DNA of 24,134 nt from an uncultured Balneolaceae bacterium (GTDB lineage Bacteria > Bacteroidota > Rhodothermia > Balneolales > Balneolaceae). This document shows, piece after piece, positions 14,967-22,338 of this stretch (its first letter is position 1; each line of letters starts with the position of its first letter). Location of the stretch: positions 1 through 24,134 of the forward strand of contig CALJMB010000200.1 of the NCBI GenBank assembly GCA_937982515.1, in the 5' to 3' direction. The notes below the pieces were generated by a model that was not told the DNA's origin, did no database searches, and saw nothing but the letters and a program-made list of their open reading frames with translations. Both the position numbers and the translations under genes were made by a program.

Positions 14967-16508
14967 ATGTTATCACGTGTATATTGTGCCTCAACCATCG
15001 GGGTTGATGCCAGACTTATAGAAGTTGAAACCAATATGGCGCTCGGGGTTCCAAAATATTTTCTGGTGGGACTTCCGGACAGAGCCGTGAGCGAATCCAG
15101 CGACCGGATTGAGGCCGCCCTGAAGAATTCCAACGCCAAATTTCCCTACGGAAGAATTACGGTGAACCTGGCTCCGGCCGACTTGCCCAAAGAAGGCAAC
15201 GCGTTCGATCTTCCCATTGCGATCACTCTGCTGTCGGTGTCGGGACAGATCCACACAGGAAAGCTTAAAGAAACCCTTATTCTGGGTGAACTGGCGCTGG
15301 ATGGAAAGCTCCGCCCGGTAAAAGGAGTACTGCCCATGGCCGTGGAAGCCCGCAACAGAGGCCTGGAATATATGGTCGTACCAGAAGACAACGGCCCGGA
15401 AGCAGCCGTAGTAGACGGACTTAACGTTTTCGCCTTCAGCCATCTTACAGAAGTGATGGACTGGCTGGAAGATAGAAAGCCTTTCTCCCCGCTTCAGGTT
15501 GACGTCAATGCCATATTCCGTCAAAATGGGCAGGCCGATATACTGGACTTTGCCGACGTACGCGGCCAGGAAAACGTCAAACGGGCTCTTGAAGTGGCCG
15601 CGGCCGGCGGACATAACGTGATTATGGTGGGGCCGCCCGGATCGGGCAAAACGATGATGGCCCGCCGCCTGCCGGCCATCCTGCCGCCGCTTACACTTGA
15701 TGAAGCCCTGGAGACAACTAAAATACATTCAGTCGCAGGATTGTTGCCATCGGGCAGGGCGCTGGTCACCGCCCGCCCCTTTCGGTCGCCTCATCACACG
15801 GTATCCGATGTAGCGCTGGTGGGGGGAGGAAGCATCCCCATGCCGGGAGAAATATCGATGGCCCACAACGGAATATTGTTTCTGGATGAGTTGCCGGAAT
15901 TCAAACGCAGCGCTCTGGAGGTGATGCGTCAGCCTCTGGAAGACGGCTTTGTGAGTATTTCGAGAGCGCGGATGAGCGTGAGCTATCCCAGCCGCATTAT
16001 GCTGGTAGCTTCCATGAATCCCTCACCTACCGGAGATTGGTACGACTCTTCCGATCCCACAGGCGCCTCTCCCGCTCAAATGCAGCGGTATCTCAGTAAA
16101 ATAAGTGGTCCTTTGCTCGACCGGATCGACCTGCACATCGAAGTGCAGAAGGTAAGCTATGAAGAGTTATCCAGTAAAGCCCGGGGAGAATCTTCGGAAT
16201 CGATACGGCAACGGGTGATAGCTGCCCGTGAGATACAGACGCATCGTTTTATGGGGGTAAAAGAAGTATATTGCAACGCCCAGATGAATACAAAAATGGC
16301 TCGTAAACTGTGTCCGCTTGATGAAGCAGGCTCCCGGATATTGAAAAAAGCCATCACATCGCTTGGGCTTTCTGCACGGGCGTACGACCGTATCTTAAAA
16401 GTGTCGAGAACCATTGCGGACCTGGACCGTTCTGAAGCGATAAAGTCCCATCATATTGCCGAAGCCATTCAGTATCGCAGCCTGGACCGGGATGGGTGGC
16501 TGGGCTGA
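14967..16508 (+). CDS. comM: ComM/YifB AAA+ protein (Mg-chelatase-like)
   Basis: A protein of 513 residues, full length for the YifB/ComM family. ComM is a hexameric AAA+ helicase that speeds branch migration when incoming DNA recombines during natural transformation in several Proteobacteria. The N-terminal third (about 1-170) is a Lon-protease-like domain (GVDARLIEVETNMALGVPKYFLVGLPDRAVSE). The Walker A GPPGSGK is at 222-228, followed by the family signature PPLTLDEALETTKIHSVAGLL. The Walker B-like LDELPEF is at 306-312, then SMNPSPTGDW. The C-terminal helical domain ends with SARAYDRILKVSRTIADLD. The start has a clear Shine-Dalgarno. No DNA-uptake gene lies nearby, and the presence of comM alone does not show competence. 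Confidence 0.93.
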   Translation: MLSRVYCASTIGVDARLIEVETNMALGVPKYFLVGLPDRAVSESSDRIEAALKNSNAKFPYGRITVNLAPADLPKEGNAFDLPIAITLLSVSGQIHTGKLKETLILGELALDGKLRPVKGVLPMAVEARNRGLEYMVVPEDNGPEAAVVDGLNVFAFSHLTEVMDWLEDRKPFSPLQVDVNAIFRQNGQADILDFADVRGQENVKRALEVAAAGGHNVIMVGPPGSGKTMMARRLPAILPPLTLDEALETTKIHSVAGLLPSGRALVTARPFRSPHHTVSDVALVGGGSIPMPGEISMAHNGILFLDELPEFKRSALEVMRQPLEDGFVSISRARMSVSYPSRIMLVASMNPSPTGDWYDSSDPTGASPAQMQRYLSKISGPLLDRIDLHIEVQKVSYEELSSKARGESSESIRQRVIAAREIQTHRFMGVKEVYCNAQMNTKMARKLCPLDEAGSRILKKAITSLGLSARAYDRILKVSRTIADLDRSEAIKSHHIAEAIQYRSLDRDGWLG

Positions 16509-16580
16509 GTCAGCTCAGGTGGTTTTGCAGAAAAATAAGCCACAGATGCGCACGGATGTTTGCAGAGCGTTCGGATCGTC

Positions 16581-16625
16581 CATCCCGGCTAATCCCCAAA
16601 GTCTCCGAGAAGGGGCTCCGGGATG
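16581..16625. repeat. CATCCCGG hairpin
   Basis: CATCCCGG (16581-16588) pairs with CCGGGATG (16618-16625). An inner CCCC/GGGG pair (16594-16597, 16612-16615) extends the stem. It resembles the dispersed CCGGGATG-type intergenic repeats of this group of bacteria. It could also end comM transcription, 73 bases after its stop, but has no T-tract. Confidence 0.6.
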
Positions 16626-16780
16626 TGCGGGTCACCTAATACAAACGCACCCAGGTGCAGTACTTTTCCGGATGTACTGCGTCTTTTCCCGGCTTCACTC
16701 CCCAGAGAGATAACTGTCCGTCAGGTTCCCCAACCGCTGTCGGGGAAGTAGGGTGGTAAATCAGGCACAAAATGCAATCT

Positions 16781-16961
16781 ATTTTGTGATGACGATATAA
16801 TGGCCCCGACTTTTAAGCCGGGGATAAGGCGTTGTGTTTGGCATCAGGAGGGCTTCAGCCCTTTACAGCATCAAATAAAGGGCTGAAGCCCTCTTTATTC
16901 AGGGCCTTGCTTATCCCCGGCCTGAAGGCCGGGGCAATTGTGTATGCCGACATCACAAAAT
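16781..16961. repeat. 181-bp nested inverted repeat, REP/MITE-like
   Basis: The outer arms ATTTTGTGATG (16781-16791) and CATCACAAAAT (16951-16961) are perfect over 11 bp. Inside them GGGGATAAGGC on the left faces GCCTTGCTTATCCCC on the right, each beside its own CCCCG...CGGGG hairpin (right one CCCCGGCCT-GA-AGGCCGGGG). The core is an 18-bp perfect stem, GAGGGCTTCAGCCCTTTA (16848-16865) with its complement at 16876-16893, around a 10-base loop. This layout resembles paired REP units, which are linked with TnpA-REP (RAYT) transposases, but no transposase is in this window. It could also be a non-autonomous element. Confidence 0.85.
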
Positions 16962-17181
16962 GGAATCCGTATAACGCGAGAACCCTGTCAGGAGGGTTAG
17001 AATACACACTGTGCAGAGGCTGCAAAACAGATAACAACCGTGCTGACAGCTTCACAAAATAGAAATGAACGCTCCAAAAATTATATCTGTTTGAATGGAT
17101 GTGATCAATCTTATTTCATCAATATGAACTAATATTATAATAGGAAGACTGGTTCATCGTTATGATAAAAGTATAATTAAG

Positions 17182-17217
17182 ATTATGGAAAGGATGTATC
17201 CGTCCTTTCCGCATAAT
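17182..17217. repeat. GGAAAGGA/TCCTTTCC hairpin
   Basis: GGAAAGGA (17187-17194) pairs with TCCTTTCC (17203-17210) around an 8-base loop. Flanking ATTATG and CATAAT extend the stem across a 2-base bulge. It has no neighbouring gene to end, so its role is open. Confidence 0.55.
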
Positions 17218-17407
17218 AAACGGAACCTGAAGTAATTTGGAGCGTATAGACAAGTTGTTATAAAGTAAAACAGTTGGCAGCCTTCGGCTTAGAGCATTTA
17301 AAGTCAATGTAAGTTCTCAGGCTCAATTACCGTGTCCGGCCGCTTTTTACTGGCAAACACGGTATAAACCGGTCTCCTAAGATGGCCCACAATAGAAGGA
17401 GTTACTT

Positions 17408-17491
17408 ATGAGCAAATATAGCTACTGGAAAGGCGGATTAATTTTCACCATACCATTTCTGTTGATTCTTCTCTATCTGTTTTTGATCTGA
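17408..17491 (+). CDS. Candidate 27-residue membrane peptide
   Basis: A very short ORF from ATG 17408 to TGA 17489-17491 encodes 27 residues. It has a polar, positively charged start (MSKYSYWKGG) and then 17 mostly hydrophobic residues (LIFTIPFLLILLYLFLI), enough for one membrane pass. An AAGGAG at 17396-17401 with a 6-base spacer precedes it. This is the same core and spacing as at comM, and much better than at most long genes here. It lies alone in the 1.37 kb gap, after a hairpin at 17328-17364 and before an AT-rich hairpin near 17505-17538. I do not recognise it. Small toxin-like or small regulatory membrane proteins look like this, but nothing shows which, and it may be untranslated. Confidence 0.45.
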   Translation: MSKYSYWKGGLIFTIPFLLILLYLFLI

Positions 17492-17874
17492 CTATTTAAT
17501 TCCCTAATCATTAAAAAGGACACGCTTTTTAAATGATATTTGGCGAGAGAGTATCCTTTTAGGATAATCGCCTTTGCCTGAATTTGGCATTGGGGTATAA
17601 GGTATAGGGGAAGGGCCCCGGCCTCCTCTTATTCTGATGCCTGAATTTTGTTACTTCATCTTACTTGCAGAGCCCCCTTAATCTTTCTTTATTAAGTGGG
17701 AGATGGATCATGTTTATCCTAAGTTACAGCTCCGTTTCCTAATTCCCATACCATCAGGCCCCGCTATCACACCGGATGCTTTCGCAGGCCCGCATCGGTA
17801 TACACATATAGCATTGCCACACTAATTCAGATATTGATTACGGCCGGTAAATTGGATATGCTTTTCCCCGAAGC
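17492..17874. other. Gap before priA
   Basis: The first 50 bases contain an AT-rich near-palindrome (ATCATTAAAAAG at about 17507-17518 facing CTTTTTAAATGAT at about 17524-17536). It could end transcription of the 27-codon ORF. A small TATCCT/AGGATA hairpin follows near 17552-17566. A GGGGTATAAGGTATAGGGG tract lies near 17592-17610, with a relative near 20489 upstream of scpB. I see no gene and no certain priA promoter. Confidence 0.45.
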
Positions 17875-20343
17875 ATGTTTAATATATACCGTATAAACCG
17901 ATTGCCCGTGCACACCTACGCAGAAATAGTATTTCCCACCGCCGTACGGCAGTCTTTCACCTATAGCATCCCACCCGACCTTCAGCAGGTAATAAAACCC
18001 GGAGTCCGGGTCTGGGTTCCTCTTCAGCGGCGTAAAGCCATTGGCCTGGTCGTGCATCTGCATAGCAAGAAGCCAAACTTTAAAACCAGGGCCATTGAAC
18101 AGGTGCTGGATACCACTCCTGTGATGGATGAAGAACTCCTGAAACTCAGCGAATGGATATCCCGGTTTTATTACTGTGGATGGGGAGAGGTTATACAGGC
18201 CGCCCTGCCGGCGGGACTTAATTTCTATTCCGAAAAGTATCTGAAAGTATCTTCAATGCCGGTAAAAATAAAACTTACCAAACAAGAGAACGAGATCGTA
18301 TCGGAAATTAAGAAGAGCAAAACGTATTTGCTAAAAGAAGCAAAAAAGCGGTGGTCTGCCGGACTGATTAAATCACTTGAAAAAAAGGGAGTTCTGGAAG
18401 TATGGGAGGAGCCTGAATTAAAGGTAACACCCGGCACCTCAACCCTGTGGCGGTGGACGGATGAAGCGGGAGAAGAGCACGTTTCCAATGTCATCGCCGA
18501 ATATAAAGATGCGGGGAAGTTTTACAAATGGGTGCAGGCCCTCGAAGCGCTAAGAGAGTTTGACCTGCCGGAATTTCAAAAAAACCTGACGTCTCACAAC
18601 CTGCTCGATTCATCTACTTTGAAACGGATTGCCAAAGAGGGACTGATACGCTCTGAAGAAGTTGAGTCTAACCGCATTAACCTGAAATACGAGCATGAGC
18701 CCAACCGGCTTAAAACGCTCAATGAAGAACAAAGTCAGGCATTCGGCCATATTATCCGGGCACTCAAATGTAATATGTTTGCCTCCTTTTTACTTTTTGG
18801 CGTCACCGGCAGCGGCAAGACCGAAATCTACATTCATGCCCTGCAGGAAGCATTGAAGCAGGGCAAAGGAGGCCTGGTGCTGGTCCCCGAAATCGGACTT
18901 ACTCCACAAATTGTGAAGCGGTTTTACCAGATTTTTGGCGATGACATCGCCGTTATTCATAGCCGGCTGACCATGCGGGATCGGTACGATGCATGGCGGG
19001 CGCTTCAGCAGGGCGAGAAACGGATTGCCATCGGCGTACGGTCGGCTGTTTTCGCCCCGGTACAGAATCTGGGGCTCATTATTGTGGATGAAGAGCACGA
19101 TGCCTCTTATAAACAGGAAGACCCCGCTCCGCGCTATCATGCCCGTGATGTTGCTATCATGCGCGGCAGTATTAATGACGCAGTGGTGGTAATGGGTTCT
19201 GCCACGCCCGGCATGGTTACGCTGTATGGGGCGAGGAAAGGCAAGAGCAAGCTCCTGTCATTGACCAGAAGGCCGAAAGGTGCAAAACTTCCTGCAGTGC
19301 ATGTTATAGATCTTAAACAGTATCGTTCGGCAATGAGGGGGCCCCTGGCTATTCCCCTGTATCAAGCCATAGAACAGGCGCTGGGCCGGGGCGAACAGGC
19401 CATCCTGCTGTACAACCGGAGAGGATTTGCATCCTACCTTCAGTGCACCGACGATGGGTATATCCCCTACTGTCCTGACTGCTCAGTTAGCTTAACGTAT
19501 CACAAGTCGAAAAAACAGCTTCGCTGCCATTATTGCGGATACTCGGAGCGGGAGCAGCCTGTTTGTCCACAGTGTGAGAAGGCTTCGCTGGAACCTATGG
19601 GCAGTGGAACGCAAAAGCTGGAGGACGATATAGAGATCCTGTTTCCAGAGGCGCGAATTCTCAGAATGGATTATGATACCACAGCCGGGAGAGACGCCCA
19701 CTCCAATATCCTGTCCCGATTCGGCCGAAAGGAAGCCGATATTCTGGTAGGAACGCAAATTGTAAGCAAGGGACTCAATTTCCCCGATGTAACAGTAGTG
19801 GGGGTAATCAATGCGGATACGGAACTGGCGTTCCCCTCCTTCCGGGCCAATGAACGGATGTACCAGCTGTTGAGCCAGGTAGCGGGGCGATCCGGCCGGT
19901 CCGACAAAGAGGGCCGGGTCTATTTTCAAACCTGGCAGCCCGACCATCCGGCCCTGGCAACCGCAAAGAATCACGATTATAGAACATTTGCGCGAAGAGA
20001 GCTGACCTACCGGAAAATGCTTTCTTATCCCCCTTATTCCCGCATTATCCGGTTTATCTTCAAAGGCAGGAGAGAGCACAGGGTACATAAGGTTGCGGAA
20101 CTGTTCACAGAATGCCTGGTGGAAACGATTGGAGGTTCAGATGTGATACTGGGCCCTACTCCGGCAGCTATCGTGCGAATTCAGAAATACTTTCGCTGGG
20201 AAACCCTGGTAAAAGTAGATTCCTCGTATGGCGCGCGGGCCATAGAACATCTTATTGATCAAACCTTTGAGCGCTACAATCACCTGAAGCCGGATGGCGC
20301 AAGTTCCGTGCGTATAAACGTCAATGTCGATGCACTGGAGTAG
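17875..20343 (+). CDS. priA: Primosomal protein N' (PriA helicase)
   Basis: A 3'-to-5' DNA helicase that reloads the replisome at stalled forks; 822 residues, within the family range. Order of parts: N-terminal DNA 3'-end-binding domain (YAEIVFPTAVRQSFTYSIPP from about 17), winged helix, helicase lobe 1 with Walker A GVTGSGKT (309-316, K315) and DEEH (405-408), the zinc-binding segment (524-567), helicase lobe 2 with TQIVSKGLNFPDV and QVAGRSGR, and the C-terminal domain. The zinc segment has C524, C533, C536, C551, C554, C564 and C567. The eighth usual cysteine is D527. The ATG at 17875 leaves about 16 extra residues before the conserved start, so a later start is conceivable. There is no Shine-Dalgarno. 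Confidence 0.94.
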   Translation: MFNIYRINRLPVHTYAEIVFPTAVRQSFTYSIPPDLQQVIKPGVRVWVPLQRRKAIGLVVHLHSKKPNFKTRAIEQVLDTTPVMDEELLKLSEWISRFYYCGWGEVIQAALPAGLNFYSEKYLKVSSMPVKIKLTKQENEIVSEIKKSKTYLLKEAKKRWSAGLIKSLEKKGVLEVWEEPELKVTPGTSTLWRWTDEAGEEHVSNVIAEYKDAGKFYKWVQALEALREFDLPEFQKNLTSHNLLDSSTLKRIAKEGLIRSEEVESNRINLKYEHEPNRLKTLNEEQSQAFGHIIRALKCNMFASFLLFGVTGSGKTEIYIHALQEALKQGKGGLVLVPEIGLTPQIVKRFYQIFGDDIAVIHSRLTMRDRYDAWRALQQGEKRIAIGVRSAVFAPVQNLGLIIVDEEHDASYKQEDPAPRYHARDVAIMRGSINDAVVVMGSATPGMVTLYGARKGKSKLLSLTRRPKGAKLPAVHVIDLKQYRSAMRGPLAIPLYQAIEQALGRGEQAILLYNRRGFASYLQCTDDGYIPYCPDCSVSLTYHKSKKQLRCHYCGYSEREQPVCPQCEKASLEPMGSGTQKLEDDIEILFPEARILRMDYDTTAGRDAHSNILSRFGRKEADILVGTQIVSKGLNFPDVTVVGVINADTELAFPSFRANERMYQLLSQVAGRSGRSDKEGRVYFQTWQPDHPALATAKNHDYRTFARRELTYRKMLSYPPYSRIIRFIFKGRREHRVHKVAELFTECLVETIGGSDVILGPTPAAIVRIQKYFRWETLVKVDSSYGARAIEHLIDQTFERYNHLKPDGASSVRINVNVDALE

Positions 20344-20601
20344 GCTTTATTTGTAATGTGCCTAACCGGCGCGGGTGCCGTGCCATTCAAACAGGAATGA
20401 TGGATTTTTCACCGCAGGGGAGCAGCATAGTTGACAATTTTTATTATCTTAACAACGATTTTCACCAGGTAATATACCTGCGGAAGGTACAGGGTATAAG
20501 GTGTAAGGCTCCTTACTTCCCATATACCATATACCCCTAAACCTGCTAACCCCTGACTTCCTGGTACGCTAATAACTAATTTCCCAACACACTAATCCAC
20601 T
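20344..20601. other. priA-scpB spacer with GGTATA-type repeat
   Basis: These 258 bases carry no gene I can support. Near 20489-20537 AGGGTATAAGGTGTAAGG faces CCTTACTTCCCATATACC and ATATACCCC, an imperfect inverted repeat of a kind seen again near 17592. The DNA between the repeat and the scpB ATG is AT-rich and could hold the scpB promoter. Confidence 0.45.
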
Positions 20602-21312
20602 ATGAACGATTACGAGTTTGTCGATGGTACACGGCTTTCTTCGGTTATTGAATCATTGATTTTCACCAGTCCAGAACCTATGCCGGCCGGTAAAATTTGT
20701 GATATCATTGTGCAGGGTGAGGAAAACCTCGAACTGGAGCCTGAGAGTATAGAATTCTTCGTGGATAAACTGAACCAGCGATACGAAGAAAACGGACTCG
20801 CGTTCGGCATCGAATTTGTGGCGGGGGGCTATGCATTTGTAACCAGGAAACGGTATGAGCCTTGGCTCAGTATCTTTCAGCATGAGGATGCCTACCGCAA
20901 GCTCTCGCAATCAGCAATAGAGTCGCTGGCTATCGTTGCCTACAGACAGCCTATCACCAAACCCGAAGTGGATCAAATACGAGGTGTGGATTCCGGTTAT
21001 ATTCTCCGGCAGCTTCTGGAGAAAGTGTTGATCGAGGTAGCGGGACGTCTGGATGCTCCCGGAAAGCCTCTGCTGTATCGTACCACCAAGCACTTTCTCA
21101 GGCATTTCGGTATCAGTTCTATTGATGAGCTTCCGCGGCCACGTGAAATTGAAGAAATCCTCAAAGATGATGACATGGCCGCTCATCGCCAGTTTCTCAT
21201 GGAACGACAGCTTGAACTAGGAAATATGTTTGATCAGCCTGAGGAGAATGGGTCGGATAACGGGAAACGTTCTCTTACAGAGACTGTAAAGAACAGCGGG
21301 GAGGATGATTAG
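20602..21312 (+). CDS. scpB: Segregation and condensation protein B
   Basis: ScpB dimers bind the kleisin ScpA and SMC to form the bacterial condensin that compacts and segregates chromosomes. The 236 residues hold two winged-helix domains. The first is near 10-100 (SSVIESLIFTSPEPMPAGKI, then GIEFVAGGYAFVTRKRYEPWL). The second includes the family signature LSQSAIESLAIVAYRQPITKPEVDQIRGVDSGYILRQLLEKVLIEVAGRLDAPGKPLLYRTT, of which only its position (about 96-160) and the GVDS and GKPLLYRTT blocks need noting. HFLRHFGISSIDELP follows. The tail (about 205-236) is acidic and probably disordered. ScpA, often next door, is not in this window. A pseudouridine synthase gene follows after 99 bases, a pairing conserved in many bacteria. 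Confidence 0.92.
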   Translation: MNDYEFVDGTRLSSVIESLIFTSPEPMPAGKICDIIVQGEENLELEPESIEFFVDKLNQRYEENGLAFGIEFVAGGYAFVTRKRYEPWLSIFQHEDAYRKLSQSAIESLAIVAYRQPITKPEVDQIRGVDSGYILRQLLEKVLIEVAGRLDAPGKPLLYRTTKHFLRHFGISSIDELPRPREIEEILKDDDMAAHRQFLMERQLELGNMFDQPEENGSDNGKRSLTETVKNSGEDD

Positions 21313-21356
21313 GAATTGGGAATGAATAGGATACCGATTAATTCTTAACTCCTAAT
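21308..21356. repeat. ATTAGGAATT-type imperfect inverted repeat
   Basis: ATTAGGAATTGGGAAT (21308-21323) faces ATTCTTAACTCCTAAT (21341-21356) with three mismatches. It begins on the scpB stop codon. It could be a weak terminator, or one of the AATTAGGAATT-like filler repeats typical of gaps in Bacteroidota-related genomes. Confidence 0.45.
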
Positions 21357-21411
21357 CCCCTACAATCCCACAGTATTAAATAAACACCAACAGATATAAT
21401 CAAATTAACAG

Positions 21412-22218
21412 ATGTCATCAAAAAACAGGAGGCGCAGGGGCAGCAAGCCCGTCGCTCCGCATGAAACAGATCAGGACTATTCCAGAGACGAAAAAATCAG
21501 ACTCAATAAATATATTGCTCACTGTGGCTTTTGCTCGCGCAGGGAAGCCGATGAGTATATTGCCGCCGGCAAGGTGCGGGTGAATGGCAAAGTGACAACC
21601 GAGCTGGGAACCAAGGTACAGAGAACCGACCGCGTAGAGGTAGAAGGCCAGACCCTCAGCCTGGAAAAGTTTGTATATATTTTGTTAAATAAACCCAAAG
21701 ATACCATCACCACCACAGATGACCCGCGCAACAGAGATACGGTGATGGACAAAGTTGAAAATGCCACCGGCAATCGGGTGTATCCTGTAGGACGGCTGGA
21801 TCGCCACACCATGGGCTTGCTTATTTTAACGAATGATGGAGACCTGGCGCATCGGCTGATGCACCCCAGCTACAAGGTGCGCAAAACTTATGAAGTGGAG
21901 ACGGCGCGCCCATTGACCGACGAAGAGCTGCAACAGCTTAAATCGGGGGTAACATTAGAAGACGGCCTGGCAAAAGCTCATAAAATCTCCCGAACTCCCA
22001 AGGGTTTTATCATTTCCATATTTGAGGGAAGAAACCGGCTGGTACGCAGAATGGTTGAATACTTCGGAACAGAAGTCAATAAGCTGAAACGTATTGAATA
22101 TGCGGGGCTAACACTCAAAGACGTTAAGATGGGCCGGTGGCGTTATCTGAGAAAACACGAGGTTAACGCATTGAGAGACCTGGTCAAGCTTAAAAAACTG
22201 AATTTTAACAAAGACTGA
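21412..22218 (+). CDS. rluB: rRNA pseudouridine synthase, RluB/RsuA family
   Basis: The enzyme turns a specific uridine in ribosomal RNA into pseudouridine; RluB acts on 23S helix 89 in E. coli. The 268 residues begin with a basic, disordered leader (about 1-27). The S4 RNA-binding domain follows (about 28-88, IRLNKYIAHCGFCSRREADEYIAAGKVRVNG), then the catalytic domain with VGRLDRHTMGLLILTNDGDL, in which D130 is the catalytic aspartate. Near the end EGRNRLVRRMVEYFG replaces the more usual EGRNHQVRRM. Typical members have GRLDxxTxGLL, so the motif is intact. Position after scpB supports RluB over RsuA, RluE or RluF, but the exact target site is inferred. It may share a transcript with scpB. 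Confidence 0.88.
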   Translation: MSSKNRRRRGSKPVAPHETDQDYSRDEKIRLNKYIAHCGFCSRREADEYIAAGKVRVNGKVTTELGTKVQRTDRVEVEGQTLSLEKFVYILLNKPKDTITTTDDPRNRDTVMDKVENATGNRVYPVGRLDRHTMGLLILTNDGDLAHRLMHPSYKVRKTYEVETARPLTDEELQQLKSGVTLEDGLAKAHKISRTPKGFIISIFEGRNRLVRRMVEYFGTEVNKLKRIEYAGLTLKDVKMGRWRYLRKHEVNALRDLVKLKKLNFNKD

Positions 22219-22338
22219 TGTATAGCATCTCCCAAAGCGGCTGAGCTGATAACCTGGCAGGGGACGATGCTCCTACTCACTTCATGCATTCAGCAATAAT
22301 TATTTTATTTCGGTGTTATTATTGACAAAAAGCCACAA

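Larger units (their letters stand above)
16509..17407. other. Hairpin-rich gap after comM
   Basis: I see no gene here. From 16539 to about 16961 the DNA is a chain of hairpins and known repeat types: the CCACAGAT/CACGGATG tract (16539-16560), a CATCCCGG hairpin (16581-16625), GCAGTAC/GTACTGC (16657-16680), TTCCCC/GGGGAA (16726-16747) and a 181-bp nested inverted repeat (16781-16961). After 17060 the DNA is AT-rich, with a further hairpin at 17182-17217 and one at 17328-17364. Open frames crossing the repeats are rejected. Confidence 0.65.

Noticed and set aside
16456..17062. Two plus-strand open frames (16456-16713 and 16832-17062) and a minus-strand one over the same area
   Set aside because: They translate the hairpin repeats on both strands, one overlaps the end of comM, and none shows a domain or ribosome binding site.
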